Assembly (NCBI RefSeq): GCF_000982415.1
Contig: NZ_LANI01000006.1
Location: 55,296-119,295 of the forward strand
DNA length: 64,000 bases
DNA from: Kiloniella litopenaei
Lineage (GTDB): Bacteria; Pseudomonadota; Alphaproteobacteria; Kiloniellales; Kiloniellaceae
Direction of reading: 5' to 3'
Part shown: positions 9,084 to 17,975 of the stretch, piece by piece
Layout of the letters: the number at the start of each line of letters is the position of its first letter
How positions within the stretch are numbered: position 1 is the stretch's first letter
Program-made: the position numbers and the translations under genes
The notes under the pieces: generated by a model
Told to the model about the DNA's origin: nothing
The model's input: only the letters and a program-made list of their open reading frames with translations
The model's database searches: none

Positions 9084-9896
9084 ATGATGGCGAAACTATT
9101 GAAACTGCAACCGAGTACATCTCTCAGCACAGATGCTGCCAGGAAAGCTCCCTTGGCGGTCGAGGGCCTTTCTGTTTCCTATCACCACAAGCCAGTGGTC
9201 TGGGATCTCTCGTTCATTGCGCCTGAAAAGGGTCTCGTTGCAGTTGTCGGCCCCAATGGTGCCGGGAAGTCAACCTTTATCAAAGCGGCACTCGGCTTGA
9301 TCCCGAAACTGTCCGGAGAGATCACGGTTTATGGCAAGCCCGTGGATAAACAACGCAAGCTCATCGGATATGTTCCCCAACGGGGCAGTGTTGACTGGGA
9401 CTTCCCAGCCTCTGCGCTGGATGTTGTCACCATGGGCCTGTATGGCGAAATTGGTTGGTTAAAACCCGTTCGGAAAAGCCACAAGGAACAGGCCCTTGCC
9501 TATCTGGAGAAAGTCGGCATGGCCGATTTTGCAGATCGACAGATTGGACAGCTGTCCGGTGGACAACAACAGCGTGTTTTCCTTGCGCGTGCACTGGCAC
9601 AGGATGCATCACTCTACTTCATGGATGAACCTTTTGTCGGTGTCGATGCTGCTACCGAACGCGCCATTATCAACGTTTTGAAAAAACTGAAAGATCAGGG
9701 AAAAACAGTAATCTGTGTTCACCATGATCTTCAATCTGCGCCAGATTATTTCGATCATGCGCTTATTCTCAATGTAAGGCCGGTAGCAAGCGGCCCGATG
9801 CACGAAGCCTTTACCTCTGAAAACCTGCAACGTGCCTACGGTGGCCGTCTTGCCCCTTCGGAATTGTCAGGGTTAATGTCACTCGCAGGTCAGTGA
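9084..9896 (+). CDS. mntB: Manganese ABC transporter, ATP-binding protein
   Basis: A 270-residue ATPase with Walker A GPNGAGKSTF, Q-loop YVPQRG, signature LSGGQQQRVFLARAL, Walker B LYFMDEP and the switch His in VHHDL. It drives metal import through the two permeases encoded downstream. AAGGGA lies about 9 bases before the start. The first ~25 residues are an extra N-terminal tail before the usual beginning of the domain. Confidence 0.95.
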   Translation: MMAKLLKLQPSTSLSTDAARKAPLAVEGLSVSYHHKPVVWDLSFIAPEKGLVAVVGPNGAGKSTFIKAALGLIPKLSGEITVYGKPVDKQRKLIGYVPQRGSVDWDFPASALDVVTMGLYGEIGWLKPVRKSHKEQALAYLEKVGMADFADRQIGQLSGGQQQRVFLARALAQDASLYFMDEPFVGVDAATERAIINVLKKLKDQGKTVICVHHDLQSAPDYFDHALILNVRPVASGPMHEAFTSENLQRAYGGRLAPSELSGLMSLAGQ

Positions 9897-9961
9897 TCCC
9901 CCAGTCTTCTAGTCTGACCCGACGGATCTCACTTAAAAACAAAACACCATAAGGCAAAACC

Positions 9962-11176
9962 GTGCTTCAGGAACTTTTTGACATCCTAACTTTCCAGAGC
10001 GGATACAACACCAATGTTGTCCTGCTTGGTGCCGGCTTACTCGGCACAGCAGGGGGCGTTGTCGGCGTTTTTTCTCTTTTACGCAAACGGGCCTTGATCA
10101 GTGATGCCATCAGTCACGCAACCCTTCCCGGAATTACACTGGGCTTTCTCGTTGCTCTGGCCCTGACCGGAACAGGCAAAAGTCTTCCCTTCCTCATGGT
10201 CGGCTCAACATTGAGCGGCATTCTTGGGGTCTTGCTGGTACAATGGATCAAGGACAACACGCGTCTTCCCGAAGATTCAGCGATTGGAACAGTGCTCAGC
10301 TCCTTTTTTGGACTTGGCGTTGTCCTGATGAGCTATATCCAAACCCTGAAAAGTGGTAGTCAGGCCGGACTGGAAAGCTACCTGCTGGGTTCCACAGCCA
10401 GCATGCTGCAAAGCGAAGCAGAAATGATCGCTGTTTCTGCTCTTGTTATTACCTTGCTCGCAGTTCTCTTTATGAAAGAATTTGGCCTCGTTTGCTTTGA
10501 TCCTGATTACGCCGCCTCACGGGGGTGGGCTGTAAGTAAAATCGACCTGTTAATGATGGCGCTGTTGCTTGCCGTGGTGGTTATCGGCCTTAAAACCGTC
10601 GGCCTTATTCTGATCATCGCCCTTGTTATTATTCCACCAGTTGCGGCCCGCTTCTGGACAGATCGTTTGGGTATTATGGTCGCGATCTCTGCCTTTACAG
10701 GCGGGCTGAGCTGTTATCTTGGCGCAGCGCTATCTGCCCTTACTCCCGACTTGCCATCCGGGGCAACAATTGTACTGACAGCCACGGCCCTCTTTACACT
10801 TTCTCTTCTCTTTGCCCCGAAAAGAGGCGTCATTGCCACCGCCTTGAGACAGTTTTCCTTTAGACTGAAAATCACACGGCGCCGGGCACTGTTATCCCTC
10901 GGCAAAGATCAAGTATCTCTCTCTTTACTGGCTTCGTTTCTGCTAAAACGCGAAGGCGTTCTGAACAGCGATCACAGCCTGACTGAAAAAGGCCAGAGGA
11001 CAGTGGAAATAATGTCCAGAGATCAAGCACTTTGGAATCAATATCTCAATGACTATCCGGAAGAAGCCTTCGCGCAAAACCGCTGGTCTCTTGCCATGAT
11101 TACCGACATCCTTCCACGCGATCTGATCAAAGAACTGGAAATGTCAATTGACAGCCCCAATAAGGAAATCGGCTAA
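9962..11176 (+). CDS. mntC: Manganese ABC transporter permease with C-terminal winged-helix-like extension
   Basis: A 404-residue protein; the start is GTG with AAGG 8-9 bases upstream. Residues ~15-285 are a family-3 metal permease with multiple membrane helices and the conserved segments KRALISDAISHATLPG and LIIALVIIPPVAARFW. Residues ~297-404 are an additional soluble domain. It contains LLKREGVLNSDHSLTEKGQ, which resembles the end of a winged helix plus wing, and later ITDILPRDLIKELE, which resembles the DtxR dimerisation helix. Permeases of this group fused to DtxR-like domains are known, for example chlamydial YtgCR, so the extension may sense metal or regulate. The overlap with the next gene is one base (TAATG). 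Confidence 0.92.
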   Translation: MLQELFDILTFQSGYNTNVVLLGAGLLGTAGGVVGVFSLLRKRALISDAISHATLPGITLGFLVALALTGTGKSLPFLMVGSTLSGILGVLLVQWIKDNTRLPEDSAIGTVLSSFFGLGVVLMSYIQTLKSGSQAGLESYLLGSTASMLQSEAEMIAVSALVITLLAVLFMKEFGLVCFDPDYAASRGWAVSKIDLLMMALLLAVVVIGLKTVGLILIIALVIIPPVAARFWTDRLGIMVAISAFTGGLSCYLGAALSALTPDLPSGATIVLTATALFTLSLLFAPKRGVIATALRQFSFRLKITRRRALLSLGKDQVSLSLLASFLLKREGVLNSDHSLTEKGQRTVEIMSRDQALWNQYLNDYPEEAFAQNRWSLAMITDILPRDLIKELEMSIDSPNKEIG

Positions 11177-12141
11177 TGGATTTACCTCTCGCAGATTTTC
11201 TACAAATCGACTTCCCTGCCTTACTGGTTGCATCCCTTGCTGGTCTTTGCTGTGGTTTACCGGGTAATTTTCTCGTCCTCAGACGCCAGAGCCTGATCGG
11301 TGACGCCATGAGCCACGTTGTTCTGCCTGGTATTGTTGTTGGTTATCTCCTGTCCGGAACGCTGGATACCTTACCCATGCTTCTCGGTGCTTTGGGCGCA
11401 GCCCTTATATCGGCCCTGTTAATCGAAGTTATTCGACGCCTTGGCAATGTTGAACCCGGCGCAGCCATGGGTGTGGTTTTTACCTCTATGTTTGCCCTTG
11501 GTGTGCTCATACTGGAACAGACCGGGGCCTCTGGCGTTCATCTTGATGTGGAACACGCCCTCTACGGAAATCTGGAATCAACACTGTGGTTCGGCTTGAA
11601 CGACTGGTCTGATATACTATCCGCAGATGGGCTGGCACAAATGCCGGGAAGCATCAGCAGACTTGGCGGCGTTACCCTTTTCGTTCTGTTTGTGATTGTC
11701 CTCTTTTTCAAGGAACTGAAGATATCAACCTTTGATCCTGCCATGGCAACGTCTCTGGGCTTCAATGCCCGTTACATCAGCATTGGACTGATCGTCATGA
11801 CCGCAACCTCAGCCGTTGCCGCTTTTGATGCCGTTGGATCTATTCTGGTCATTGCCATGTTCATTTGCCCCGCAGCAACGGCACGTATGTGGACCGATAA
11901 ACTGAGTTCCCAGATTATCCTGTCCTCTGCCTTTGCACTTTTATCCGGGTGTCTGGGATATTTGATCGCGGCCTTTGGCCCCTTCCTGATCGGTGCGGAC
12001 TATGCCCTCAATGCAGCGGGCATGATTGCCGTTATCGCTTGCCTGCTCCAGGCATTTTCCATGGTATTCGCCCCGAATCACGGAACACTCGGACGCTTCC
12101 TGAAGCAACGCAAAGCACTTCAGGAACCCGCCGAAATCTAA
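11176..12141 (+). CDS. mntD: Manganese ABC transporter, second permease
   Basis: A 321-residue inner-membrane permease of the same family as the upstream gene, with RRQSLIGDAMSHVVLPGIVVGYLL and VIAMFICPAATARMWTD. It lacks the C-terminal extension of its partner. The two permeases presumably form a heterodimeric channel, as in SitCD/MntCD systems. Its start overlaps the stop of mntC by one base, and it closes the operon. No clear hairpin terminator follows; the next gene converges from the other strand 31 bases away. Confidence 0.94.
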   Translation: MDLPLADFLQIDFPALLVASLAGLCCGLPGNFLVLRRQSLIGDAMSHVVLPGIVVGYLLSGTLDTLPMLLGALGAALISALLIEVIRRLGNVEPGAAMGVVFTSMFALGVLILEQTGASGVHLDVEHALYGNLESTLWFGLNDWSDILSADGLAQMPGSISRLGGVTLFVLFVIVLFFKELKISTFDPAMATSLGFNARYISIGLIVMTATSAVAAFDAVGSILVIAMFICPAATARMWTDKLSSQIILSSAFALLSGCLGYLIAAFGPFLIGADYALNAAGMIAVIACLLQAFSMVFAPNHGTLGRFLKQRKALQEPAEI

Positions 12142-12172
12142 AAAAAAGATATGATTTAGAGGTATCTAATAA

Positions 12173-12643
12173 TTATTTCTTTAAAACGTTTTCCAGAACA
12201 TCCAGCGCCTTGTTGGTCAATATGTCAATCAAGACAACATCGTCATCCACGATAACAAACCGGCTGTTTGCCCGGCGCGGCAATCTGCTTTGCAGGTCGG
12301 CAGGAAGATCACGCTTGGCCAGACCCGGAGGCAGTGAGCCTTTCTCATCCAGTTGCTTTTGCAACCCCGGCGGCAAAGATCCTTTTTTCGCCAACCCGGG
12401 TGGCAGACCTTTTTTCTTCCCCTTGCCCTTATCCTTTTTGTGATCTTGGGACGTCTGGTCATCCTTACCGAAATAACGATTAATCACCGTCCGCTCAATT
12501 TCGCTGATCACATCTTCAATGACCTGCTCTTGCGACGTTTGTGATGCATAGACTGGCGACAGGGACACAAGCCCAATTGCACTCACACCCAGAACCGCTG
12601 GCACGATAGCTACAGCAAAACTTTTTTTGATTAGACGTTTCAT
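12173..12643 (-). CDS. Small secreted protein with LPPGL repeats
   Basis: A 156-residue protein with a signal peptide ending near VYAS and a GAGG ribosome binding site 10 bases upstream. The centre is extremely basic (DHKKDKGKGKKK), followed by three LPPGL units spaced about 12-16 residues apart and a degenerate fourth (LPADL). The tail RFVIVDDDVVLIDILTNKALDVL looks like a beta-hairpin plus helix. Similar LPPGL-repeat periplasmic proteins occur in many proteobacteria without an assigned function. Metal binding or cell-wall association is possible but unproven. Confidence 0.75.
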   Translation of the reverse strand: MKRLIKKSFAVAIVPAVLGVSAIGLVSLSPVYASQTSQEQVIEDVISEIERTVINRYFGKDDQTSQDHKKDKGKGKKKGLPPGLAKKGSLPPGLQKQLDEKGSLPPGLAKRDLPADLQSRLPRRANSRFVIVDDDVVLIDILTNKALDVLENVLKK

Positions 12644-12740
12644 AACGCAACCTCATTTCTTGCTCGTTAAGGAACACTATAAGCGAAAAGAGGCAAAAAT
12701 TGGATCAGCGTAAATATACGTAGTTTACGAAAATACCAGT

Positions 12741-12772
12741 TATAACTTCTGGGTTTTATAACTTCTGGGTTT
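12741..12772. repeat. Perfect 16-bp tandem duplication at the stop codon of the GlxA-type regulator
   Basis: TATAACTTCTGGGTTT occurs twice back to back (12741-12756 and 12757-12772). The stop codon of the minus-strand regulator (TAA, 12758-12756) falls at the junction, so the second copy encodes the last residues and the first lies in the 3' untranslated region. It is probably a replication-slippage product. Confidence 0.9.
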
Positions 12773-13739
12773 GACTGGGAAGTTTACGTTCTGAAAGCGG
12801 TGTGCAGCCAAAGAAGTTACGATAACAACGCGAGAAATGCGCAGACGAGTTATAACCACAGGCCAGAGCAACTTCGATAATGCGCATCTTGGTTTGCATG
12901 ATCAACTGCCGTGAGCGATAGAGCCTCAGTTCGCTATAGTATCGGGCCGGAGACTTATTGAACTGTTTACTGAACATGCGCTCCAGTTGACGACGCGATG
13001 ACCCGGCGATCTTGGAGAGTTCTTCAAGGCTCAAAGGCTCTTCCAAATGGTCTTCCATAATCTGAATTACCCGCAACAGGCGCTGATCCTGAATGGAATA
13101 GCGTGCTGAAAGACCAAAGTACTGGAACTCTCGCCGATCTCTGATCCGTTCGTGTACGAACTGATCCGCCACCATCCTCGCTAACTCAAAGCCGTGCAGG
13201 TCAGAGATAAAGTTCAACATCATATCCAGACCGGCTGTGCCACCAACACAGGTAAAGCCCTTTGCACTGACTTCAAACAGTTCGTTAGAGGTGTCAATTT
13301 CGGGAAATGTTTCCTTGAAGGCCGATAAATATTCCCAATGAACCGCACATTTTGTTTTATCCGCCAACCCGGCTTTGGCCAGATAATAGGATGCCGTATA
13401 AAGCGCCCCGATCACCTTTCCCTGACGTCCAATGGATCTCAACCACGGCATAAAGTCAGAGGTGTCAAAGCCGGATATATTATGACCGCCACAAAGAATA
13501 ATATTTTCAGGCGCGCTCGCCGATGCCAGATCCCCCTGTACCTCCAGACGCAATCCATTCGATGCCTCGACATTCTTGCCATCCAGAGAAAAAACAGGGC
13601 AATCGTAGAGAGGTTCGCGCGCGACCTTGCTTGCAACCCGCAAGGGCTCCATTGCGAAGGTAAAAGAATTCATCGAAAACCCGGGCAAGAGCAAAAAGCC
13701 AACGCGTCGGGTTTTGCCTTCTTTGGGTTCTGGAAACAT
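12756..13739 (-). CDS. GlxA family transcriptional regulator (DJ-1/PfpI domain plus AraC-type HTH)
   Basis: A 327-residue cytoplasmic regulator. Residues ~10-190 form a DJ-1/PfpI-like sensor domain (VGFLLLPGFSMNSFTFAMEPLR, FTCVGGTAGLDMML). Residues ~220-320 form an AraC double helix-turn-helix with SLEELSKIAGSSRRQLERMF and IIEVALACGYNSSAHFSRCYR. Relatives respond to glycine betaine, carnitine, arginine or related amines. It lies 176 bases downstream of a same-strand glyoxylate aminotransferase, a possible target. The effector is not deducible. The stop codon lies in a tandem duplication. Confidence 0.9.
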   Translation of the reverse strand: MFPEPKEGKTRRVGFLLLPGFSMNSFTFAMEPLRVASKVAREPLYDCPVFSLDGKNVEASNGLRLEVQGDLASASAPENIILCGGHNISGFDTSDFMPWLRSIGRQGKVIGALYTASYYLAKAGLADKTKCAVHWEYLSAFKETFPEIDTSNELFEVSAKGFTCVGGTAGLDMMLNFISDLHGFELARMVADQFVHERIRDRREFQYFGLSARYSIQDQRLLRVIQIMEDHLEEPLSLEELSKIAGSSRRQLERMFSKQFNKSPARYYSELRLYRSRQLIMQTKMRIIEVALACGYNSSAHFSRCYRNFFGCTPLSERKLPSQTQKL

Positions 13740-13866
13740 TTTGTTCTCTTTTACAAATATCTAGCACGAGTAATGGGTACAATAACCGGATTCTGTCGCT
13801 TTTCACATAAAACGACACATACACCTTCTAAGCGGCCTGTCCCAAGGTTTCAATAGCAGAAACAAG

Positions 13867-13893
13867 AAAGGCTGCCTGAAACAGACAGCCTTT
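13867..13893 (-). terminator. Hairpin terminator downstream of the glyoxylate aminotransferase
   Basis: AAAGGCTG (13867-13874) pairs with CAGCCTTT (13886-13893) around an 11-base loop, starting 23 bases after the aminotransferase stop on the minus strand. The T run after it is short, so termination may be partial. Confidence 0.5.
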
Positions 13894-13915
13894 GGTAAAT
13901 CGCCGTGTCATACGA

Positions 13916-15085
13916 CTATTTATTTTTATGCCAGTATTCAATAGCAGCACCAACACCTTTACCCGGCTCAATGTCCATCCCCAGATCACGCATCACCATT
14001 TCGGCGCCGCCAAGTGCGCTAAACAGCATACATTCGTTCAAATCACCAAGGTGCCCGATCCTGAATAACTTTCCAGCAACCTGGGTAAGTCCACCACCGA
14101 GAGAAAGGTTGTAATCCTGATAGGCCCGTTTCACGATTTCCTGTCCATCAATATGCTCGGGAACCATAACACCGGTAACAGTATCAGATTGCCATTCAGG
14201 TGTTTTGGCACAGGTTGACAACCCCCATGCAGCAACAGCCTGCCGCACCCCTTCTGCCAGACGATGATGTCTTTGCCACACGTTTTCCATACCCTCTTCC
14301 AGCAAGACATCTACAGAAGCTCGCAAGCCTCTTAACAGTCCCATGGCTGGCGTATAGGGACCAAATCCGGTACGGGTTTGATTAATCATCATCTTGAAAT
14401 CAAAATAGAAGCGCGGACAGGATGCTGTTTCACCAGCCTGCAGCGCCTTTTGGCTAACCCCAATGATGCCAAGGCCCGTTGGCAACATAAAACCCTTTTG
14501 CGACCCAGCGACAGCAAGATCAACGCCCCAGGCATCCATCTCAAATTCAATGGCCCCAATGGAGCTGATACCATCTACATAAAGTAGGGCCGGATGATTA
14601 CAGGCATCCAGAGCAGCCCGAACACCTTTGATATCGGATGTGACACCGGTCGCCGTTTCATTGTGGCAAACAATAACCCCTTTGATTTCATGCTGTGTAT
14701 CAGCAGCCAGACGCTCGGCAATTTGTCCCACTGGCGCGCCCTCGCCCCACGGCACATCTATATCTTCGACCTCAATGCCGAGCGCGCGACACGAATCAAT
14801 CCACAGGCTTGAAAACTGTCCGAAGCGCGCTGTAAGCACCTTGTCACCCGGTGAAAGTGTATTGGTAATGGCCGCTTCCCATCCCCCTGTTCCAGATGAT
14901 GGAAAAACAATCACTTCCCCCTTGTCTGTCCGAAAGATTTTCTTCAGGTCTTCAAACAGAGGCACCATAAAATCCGGTGCAGAAATAGCGCGGTGATCTT
15001 CGGTATTTACATCCATTGCCAGCCGAATACGTTCCGGCATATTTGTTGGTCCGGGGATGAAAAGTGAATTACGACCAGCCATCAT
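13916..15085 (-). CDS. PLP-dependent glyoxylate aminotransferase (serine/alanine/aspartate donor)
   Basis: A 389-residue fold-type I class V aminotransferase. The opening FIPGPTNMPERIRLAMD is typical of alanine/serine-glyoxylate aminotransferases, as are FPSSGTGGWEAAITNTL, a PLP-aspartate in LLYVDGISSIGA and the Schiff-base Lys in VAGSQKGFMLP. It transfers an amino group to glyoxylate to give glycine. Overall it resembles the SgaA/BhcA branch, so serine or aspartate is a likelier donor than alanine, but this cannot be settled here. The other beta-hydroxyaspartate cycle genes are absent nearby. Of two tandem ATGs, the second (15082) is better placed behind AAGGA. No signal peptide. Confidence 0.9.
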   Translation of the reverse strand: MMAGRNSLFIPGPTNMPERIRLAMDVNTEDHRAISAPDFMVPLFEDLKKIFRTDKGEVIVFPSSGTGGWEAAITNTLSPGDKVLTARFGQFSSLWIDSCRALGIEVEDIDVPWGEGAPVGQIAERLAADTQHEIKGVIVCHNETATGVTSDIKGVRAALDACNHPALLYVDGISSIGAIEFEMDAWGVDLAVAGSQKGFMLPTGLGIIGVSQKALQAGETASCPRFYFDFKMMINQTRTGFGPYTPAMGLLRGLRASVDVLLEEGMENVWQRHHRLAEGVRQAVAAWGLSTCAKTPEWQSDTVTGVMVPEHIDGQEIVKRAYQDYNLSLGGGLTQVAGKLFRIGHLGDLNECMLFSALGGAEMVMRDLGMDIEPGKGVGAAIEYWHKNK

Positions 15086-15302
15086 TTAATCCTTAAGCAG
15101 TATATCTCAACATAAATTTTTCAAAGACTACGCAAATAGCAAAAGGACAAAAAGGATCAATACGGATCAGGAATTGTGACGAAAACGCAAAAATCTCCTT
15201 TTCAACCCCACAGCCTTGCATGACCACAACCTTGCACGAAAGGAAAAAGAAGCGCAGGATCAGCCATCTAACCAATCACGTTCCTAAAAATCGAGTTTTC
15301 CC

Positions 15303-15923
15303 ATGACATTAGAAGTGTGGCTTCTTTTCATTGCCGTCAGTCTTGCGCCTGCAATCAGCCCCGGCCCCGCAGTATTCCTGGCCCTTTCCAACACGCTCAA
15401 GTTTGGGGGGCGCGCAACGATCTGGTCCGCGACAGGGAATGCGCTTGGTTTGTTTATCCTCGGGTTTGGGGCTGCCCTAGGTTTGGGTACCATTATGGAA
15501 ACGTCAGCTCTGGCCTTTACAATTCTAAAGTTTATTGGCGCGGCCTATCTGATCTGGCTCGGCATTAAAACCTGGAGGGATAAAAGCGGCTTGGTAGAAG
15601 AAAACCAAAACACACTCCCGCCTCAAAAGCATAAACTTTTTTCAACTGCGCTGATTGTATCCCTCACCAATCCCAAGGCGATTGTTGTTATATTGGCGCT
15701 GTTTCCTCCCTTTATGAGCGCAGAGGGTTCAGCCCTCTTTCAGGCCACAGTCTTATCCGCAACCTACGCTGCCCTTTGCTTTTTGAACCACCTGACAATT
15801 GCCTTGATGGGTGGCCGGTTAAAGAATTTTATGAATAGTGTGAAACGCATTCGCCTTGTTCGACGCGTTCTGGGTGTCACTTTTGTCAGCTTTGGCGCTC
15901 TGCTCGCTTCAGCCCAAAGATAA
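15303..15923 (+). CDS. LysE family amino-acid exporter
   Basis: A 206-residue membrane protein with about six hydrophobic segments and the LysE/RhtB signatures SPGPAVFLALSNTLKFGGRA near the N-terminus, GAAYLIWLGIKTW in the middle and LTNPKAIVVILALFP. Members export amino acids or related solutes; the substrate is unknown. It is transcribed divergently from the aminotransferase. Its stop lies one base from the end of the convergent FAD oxidoreductase, with no terminator between them. Confidence 0.9.
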   Translation: MTLEVWLLFIAVSLAPAISPGPAVFLALSNTLKFGGRATIWSATGNALGLFILGFGAALGLGTIMETSALAFTILKFIGAAYLIWLGIKTWRDKSGLVEENQNTLPPQKHKLFSTALIVSLTNPKAIVVILALFPPFMSAEGSALFQATVLSATYAALCFLNHLTIALMGGRLKNFMNSVKRIRLVRRVLGVTFVSFGALLASAQR

Positions 15924-15924
15924 A

Positions 15925-17226
15925 CTACCACCCCATCCTGTCCGCAAAAGCATGCCAGCGGATCATGAAAGGCATAAACCAAGGGGAACCGTTATAAAGC
16001 TGTCGGCTCTTAAAAGGCAGATCATCCAACTCGGTTCGCCCTTCCGGATCTCCTAAAACCTTCAAGGCTGTTTTCCGTCCAAAATAAACGGCGCGACCAA
16101 CACCCGAACCACAATACCCCATTGCATAGTGCACGCCGTCAACTTCCCCCACATGCGGGGCATGATCAAAGGTATAGGCAACAACACCGGACCAGCCATA
16201 TTCAACCCTTACAGATTGTAACTGTGGATAAATCCGCCTCATCGCATTTCTGAGATAAGGAACGTATTCTTGCGGATTATCCTTGAGGTCCTTTGCTCTA
16301 CCGCCAAAAATCATGCGCTTTCCATCCGCAGATGGGCGGTAATAAAAAACCAGACGATGGGTATCGCCATGACCTCTTAGTTTGGGGGAAAGTTCGCGAA
16401 TTTTTTCCGGTGGCAGCTCTTCCGTTGCTGTTACCGCAGAGCGGATCGGTATAAGACGTCGACGAAACCATTTCAGGTTTTTAGGCGTGTAGCCATTGGT
16501 TGCGACGATAACATTACGTGCCATCAAAGAGTGGCTCTTTGTACGAACCTCTAGTTTTCCTTCTGAACCAGAAATATCCTGAACCGCTTGCTCGCCATAT
16601 ATCTTTGCACCAGCTTCAGTGGCTTTTTGTAACAGTCCTTGCAACAGCAATGCAGGCTGAAGCGTACCATCATCTTCATAAACAGCCCCGCCATGATAAA
16701 GGTCAGAACCGATTTCATAGTGCTGTTCAGATTTAGGCACCATGTGGACGTTGAGACCAAGCTCTCTTTGCATGATCTCGACCTGACGGGCAAGACTGTC
16801 ATAATGCTTGGGGTGAACGGCCCCGCGAAACCGCCCGCGCATTACCAACTCGCAGTCAATTTTTTCCTTTTCAACAAAAGAAACAAGCGATCGCATGCTA
16901 TCCAGACTTTCGCGCATAATGGCACGTGCTTTTTCTTTTCCATAGGCACGCTCCAGCCCCTTCAGACCAAGCTTATGAAAACTTGGCCCCAATAATCCTC
17001 CGTTACGAGCCGAACAGCCCCATCCCGGACGTTCGGCATCCAGAACAACAACAGATCGCCCTGCACGCGCCAAGGTAAGTGCTGCGGAAAGTCCCGTGTA
17101 GCCAGCACCAATGATTACAACATCAGATTTTTTGGGCGGAAGGTCAGGCTGGACAAAACTGCCCGGTTGAAAGCGAGAATCAGACCACCAAAAAGGTTGA
17201 TGGATAAAGGTTTCAGATCCGGTCAT
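15925..17226 (-). CDS. FAD-dependent amine/amino-acid oxidoreductase (PuuB-like)
   Basis: A 433-residue DAO-family flavoenzyme. The frame opens 25 codons earlier, but the ATG at 17226 begins the family-typical N-terminus with WWSDSRFQP. The dinucleotide-binding motif DVVIIGAGYTGLSAALTLA and the segment GCSARNGG are clear, as is the C-terminal GYCGSGVGRAVYFGRK. PuuB-type enzymes oxidise gamma-glutamylputrescine; related ones oxidise other amines or sarcosine-like compounds, so the substrate is open. The Lrp regulator lies 151 bases upstream on the same strand and may control it. The ribosome binding site is weak. Confidence 0.87.
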   Translation of the reverse strand: MTGSETFIHQPFWWSDSRFQPGSFVQPDLPPKKSDVVIIGAGYTGLSAALTLARAGRSVVVLDAERPGWGCSARNGGLLGPSFHKLGLKGLERAYGKEKARAIMRESLDSMRSLVSFVEKEKIDCELVMRGRFRGAVHPKHYDSLARQVEIMQRELGLNVHMVPKSEQHYEIGSDLYHGGAVYEDDGTLQPALLLQGLLQKATEAGAKIYGEQAVQDISGSEGKLEVRTKSHSLMARNVIVATNGYTPKNLKWFRRRLIPIRSAVTATEELPPEKIRELSPKLRGHGDTHRLVFYYRPSADGKRMIFGGRAKDLKDNPQEYVPYLRNAMRRIYPQLQSVRVEYGWSGVVAYTFDHAPHVGEVDGVHYAMGYCGSGVGRAVYFGRKTALKVLGDPEGRTELDDLPFKSRQLYNGSPWFMPFMIRWHAFADRMGW

Positions 17227-17377
17227 AATAGAGCTCTGCGCTATGGGGAAAGGTCGGTACAGAAGAAAAATTGTGGTCGAAGAATATGCTGCCATGACCA
17301 TGAAGCCTTGGGAAGCAGAAAACGGGACCCGACTGATCTAATACACTGGCAAAAGAGCGCAACAGCTCCCCTCTGCC

Positions 17378-17842
17378 CTAGCGTTTATCCAGCGGCACCT
17401 CTGTTGTTTCCTTGATCTTTTCCATCGAGAAATAAGATGTCACATCATGCAAGGGCGCTGTGCGAATAATCTTTTTATAAACGCGATCATAGTCTTCGAT
17501 GCTGGACACCAGAATTTTCAACAGGTAATCAACATTTCCGTTGAGCCGATGAAACTCAACCACCTCATCAATCTTGCTGATACCTTCAGAAAAGCTCTCA
17601 AGCCAGCCATCCCCGTGATGCGCCGTTCTCAACTCAACAAAAACCGTCAACTCTTTCCCCACCATTGCCGGATCAACCAAAGCGACCTGTTTTTTGATAA
17701 CGCCTGATTCCTGCAATAGCTTTATGCGCCGCCAGCACGCGTTGGTCGACAGATTGACCAGCTCGGCAATCTCAGATGCGGGGCGACTGGCATCCCGCTG
17801 TAGTTCCTTTAAAATCCGAAGGTCAACATCATCCAACTTCAT
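17378..17842 (-). CDS. Lrp/AsnC family transcriptional regulator
   Basis: A 154-residue regulator. The N-terminal helix-turn-helix (residues ~1-60) contains LDDVDLRILKELQRDASRP and NACWRRIKLLQESGVI. The C-terminal RAM/AsnC ligand-binding domain includes VVEFHRLNGNVDYLLKILV. It probably senses an amino acid and controls the adjacent FAD oxidoreductase. Three copies of TGAGAAAA in alternating orientation, about 33-34 bases apart, lie immediately upstream, consistent with autoregulation by an Lrp octamer. Confidence 0.92.
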   Translation of the reverse strand: MKLDDVDLRILKELQRDASRPASEIAELVNLSTNACWRRIKLLQESGVIKKQVALVDPAMVGKELTVFVELRTAHHGDGWLESFSEGISKIDEVVEFHRLNGNVDYLLKILVSSIEDYDRVYKKIIRTAPLHDVTSYFSMEKIKETTEVPLDKR

Positions 17843-17864
17843 ACCACACCTTATTTTTGGGATA

Positions 17865-17939
17865 TTTTCTCAATTATTAGATATATTACCACGAAAAATG
17901 AGAAAAAATCATCTTGAATGTTGATCTATACTGAGAAAA
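17865..17939. promoter_or_regulatory. Three phased TGAGAAAA boxes, candidate Lrp sites
   Basis: TTTTCTCA at 17865-17872, TGAGAAAA at 17899-17906 and TGAGAAAA at 17932-17939 are spaced 34 and 33 bases apart, about three helical turns. They fill the region between the divergent Lrp-family gene and the DUF6356 gene, where an autoregulating Lrp protein would be expected to bind. Confidence 0.5.
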
Positions 17940-17975
17940 AGCAACAAAACTAACTGCTATGTCTTGGTGAATAAA

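Noticed and set aside
13916..15085. A beta-hydroxyaspartate cycle locus, because the aminotransferase resembles BhcA
   Set aside because: The characteristic partner genes (aldolase, dehydratase, imine reductase) are not nearby, so only the general glyoxylate aminotransferase call is supported.
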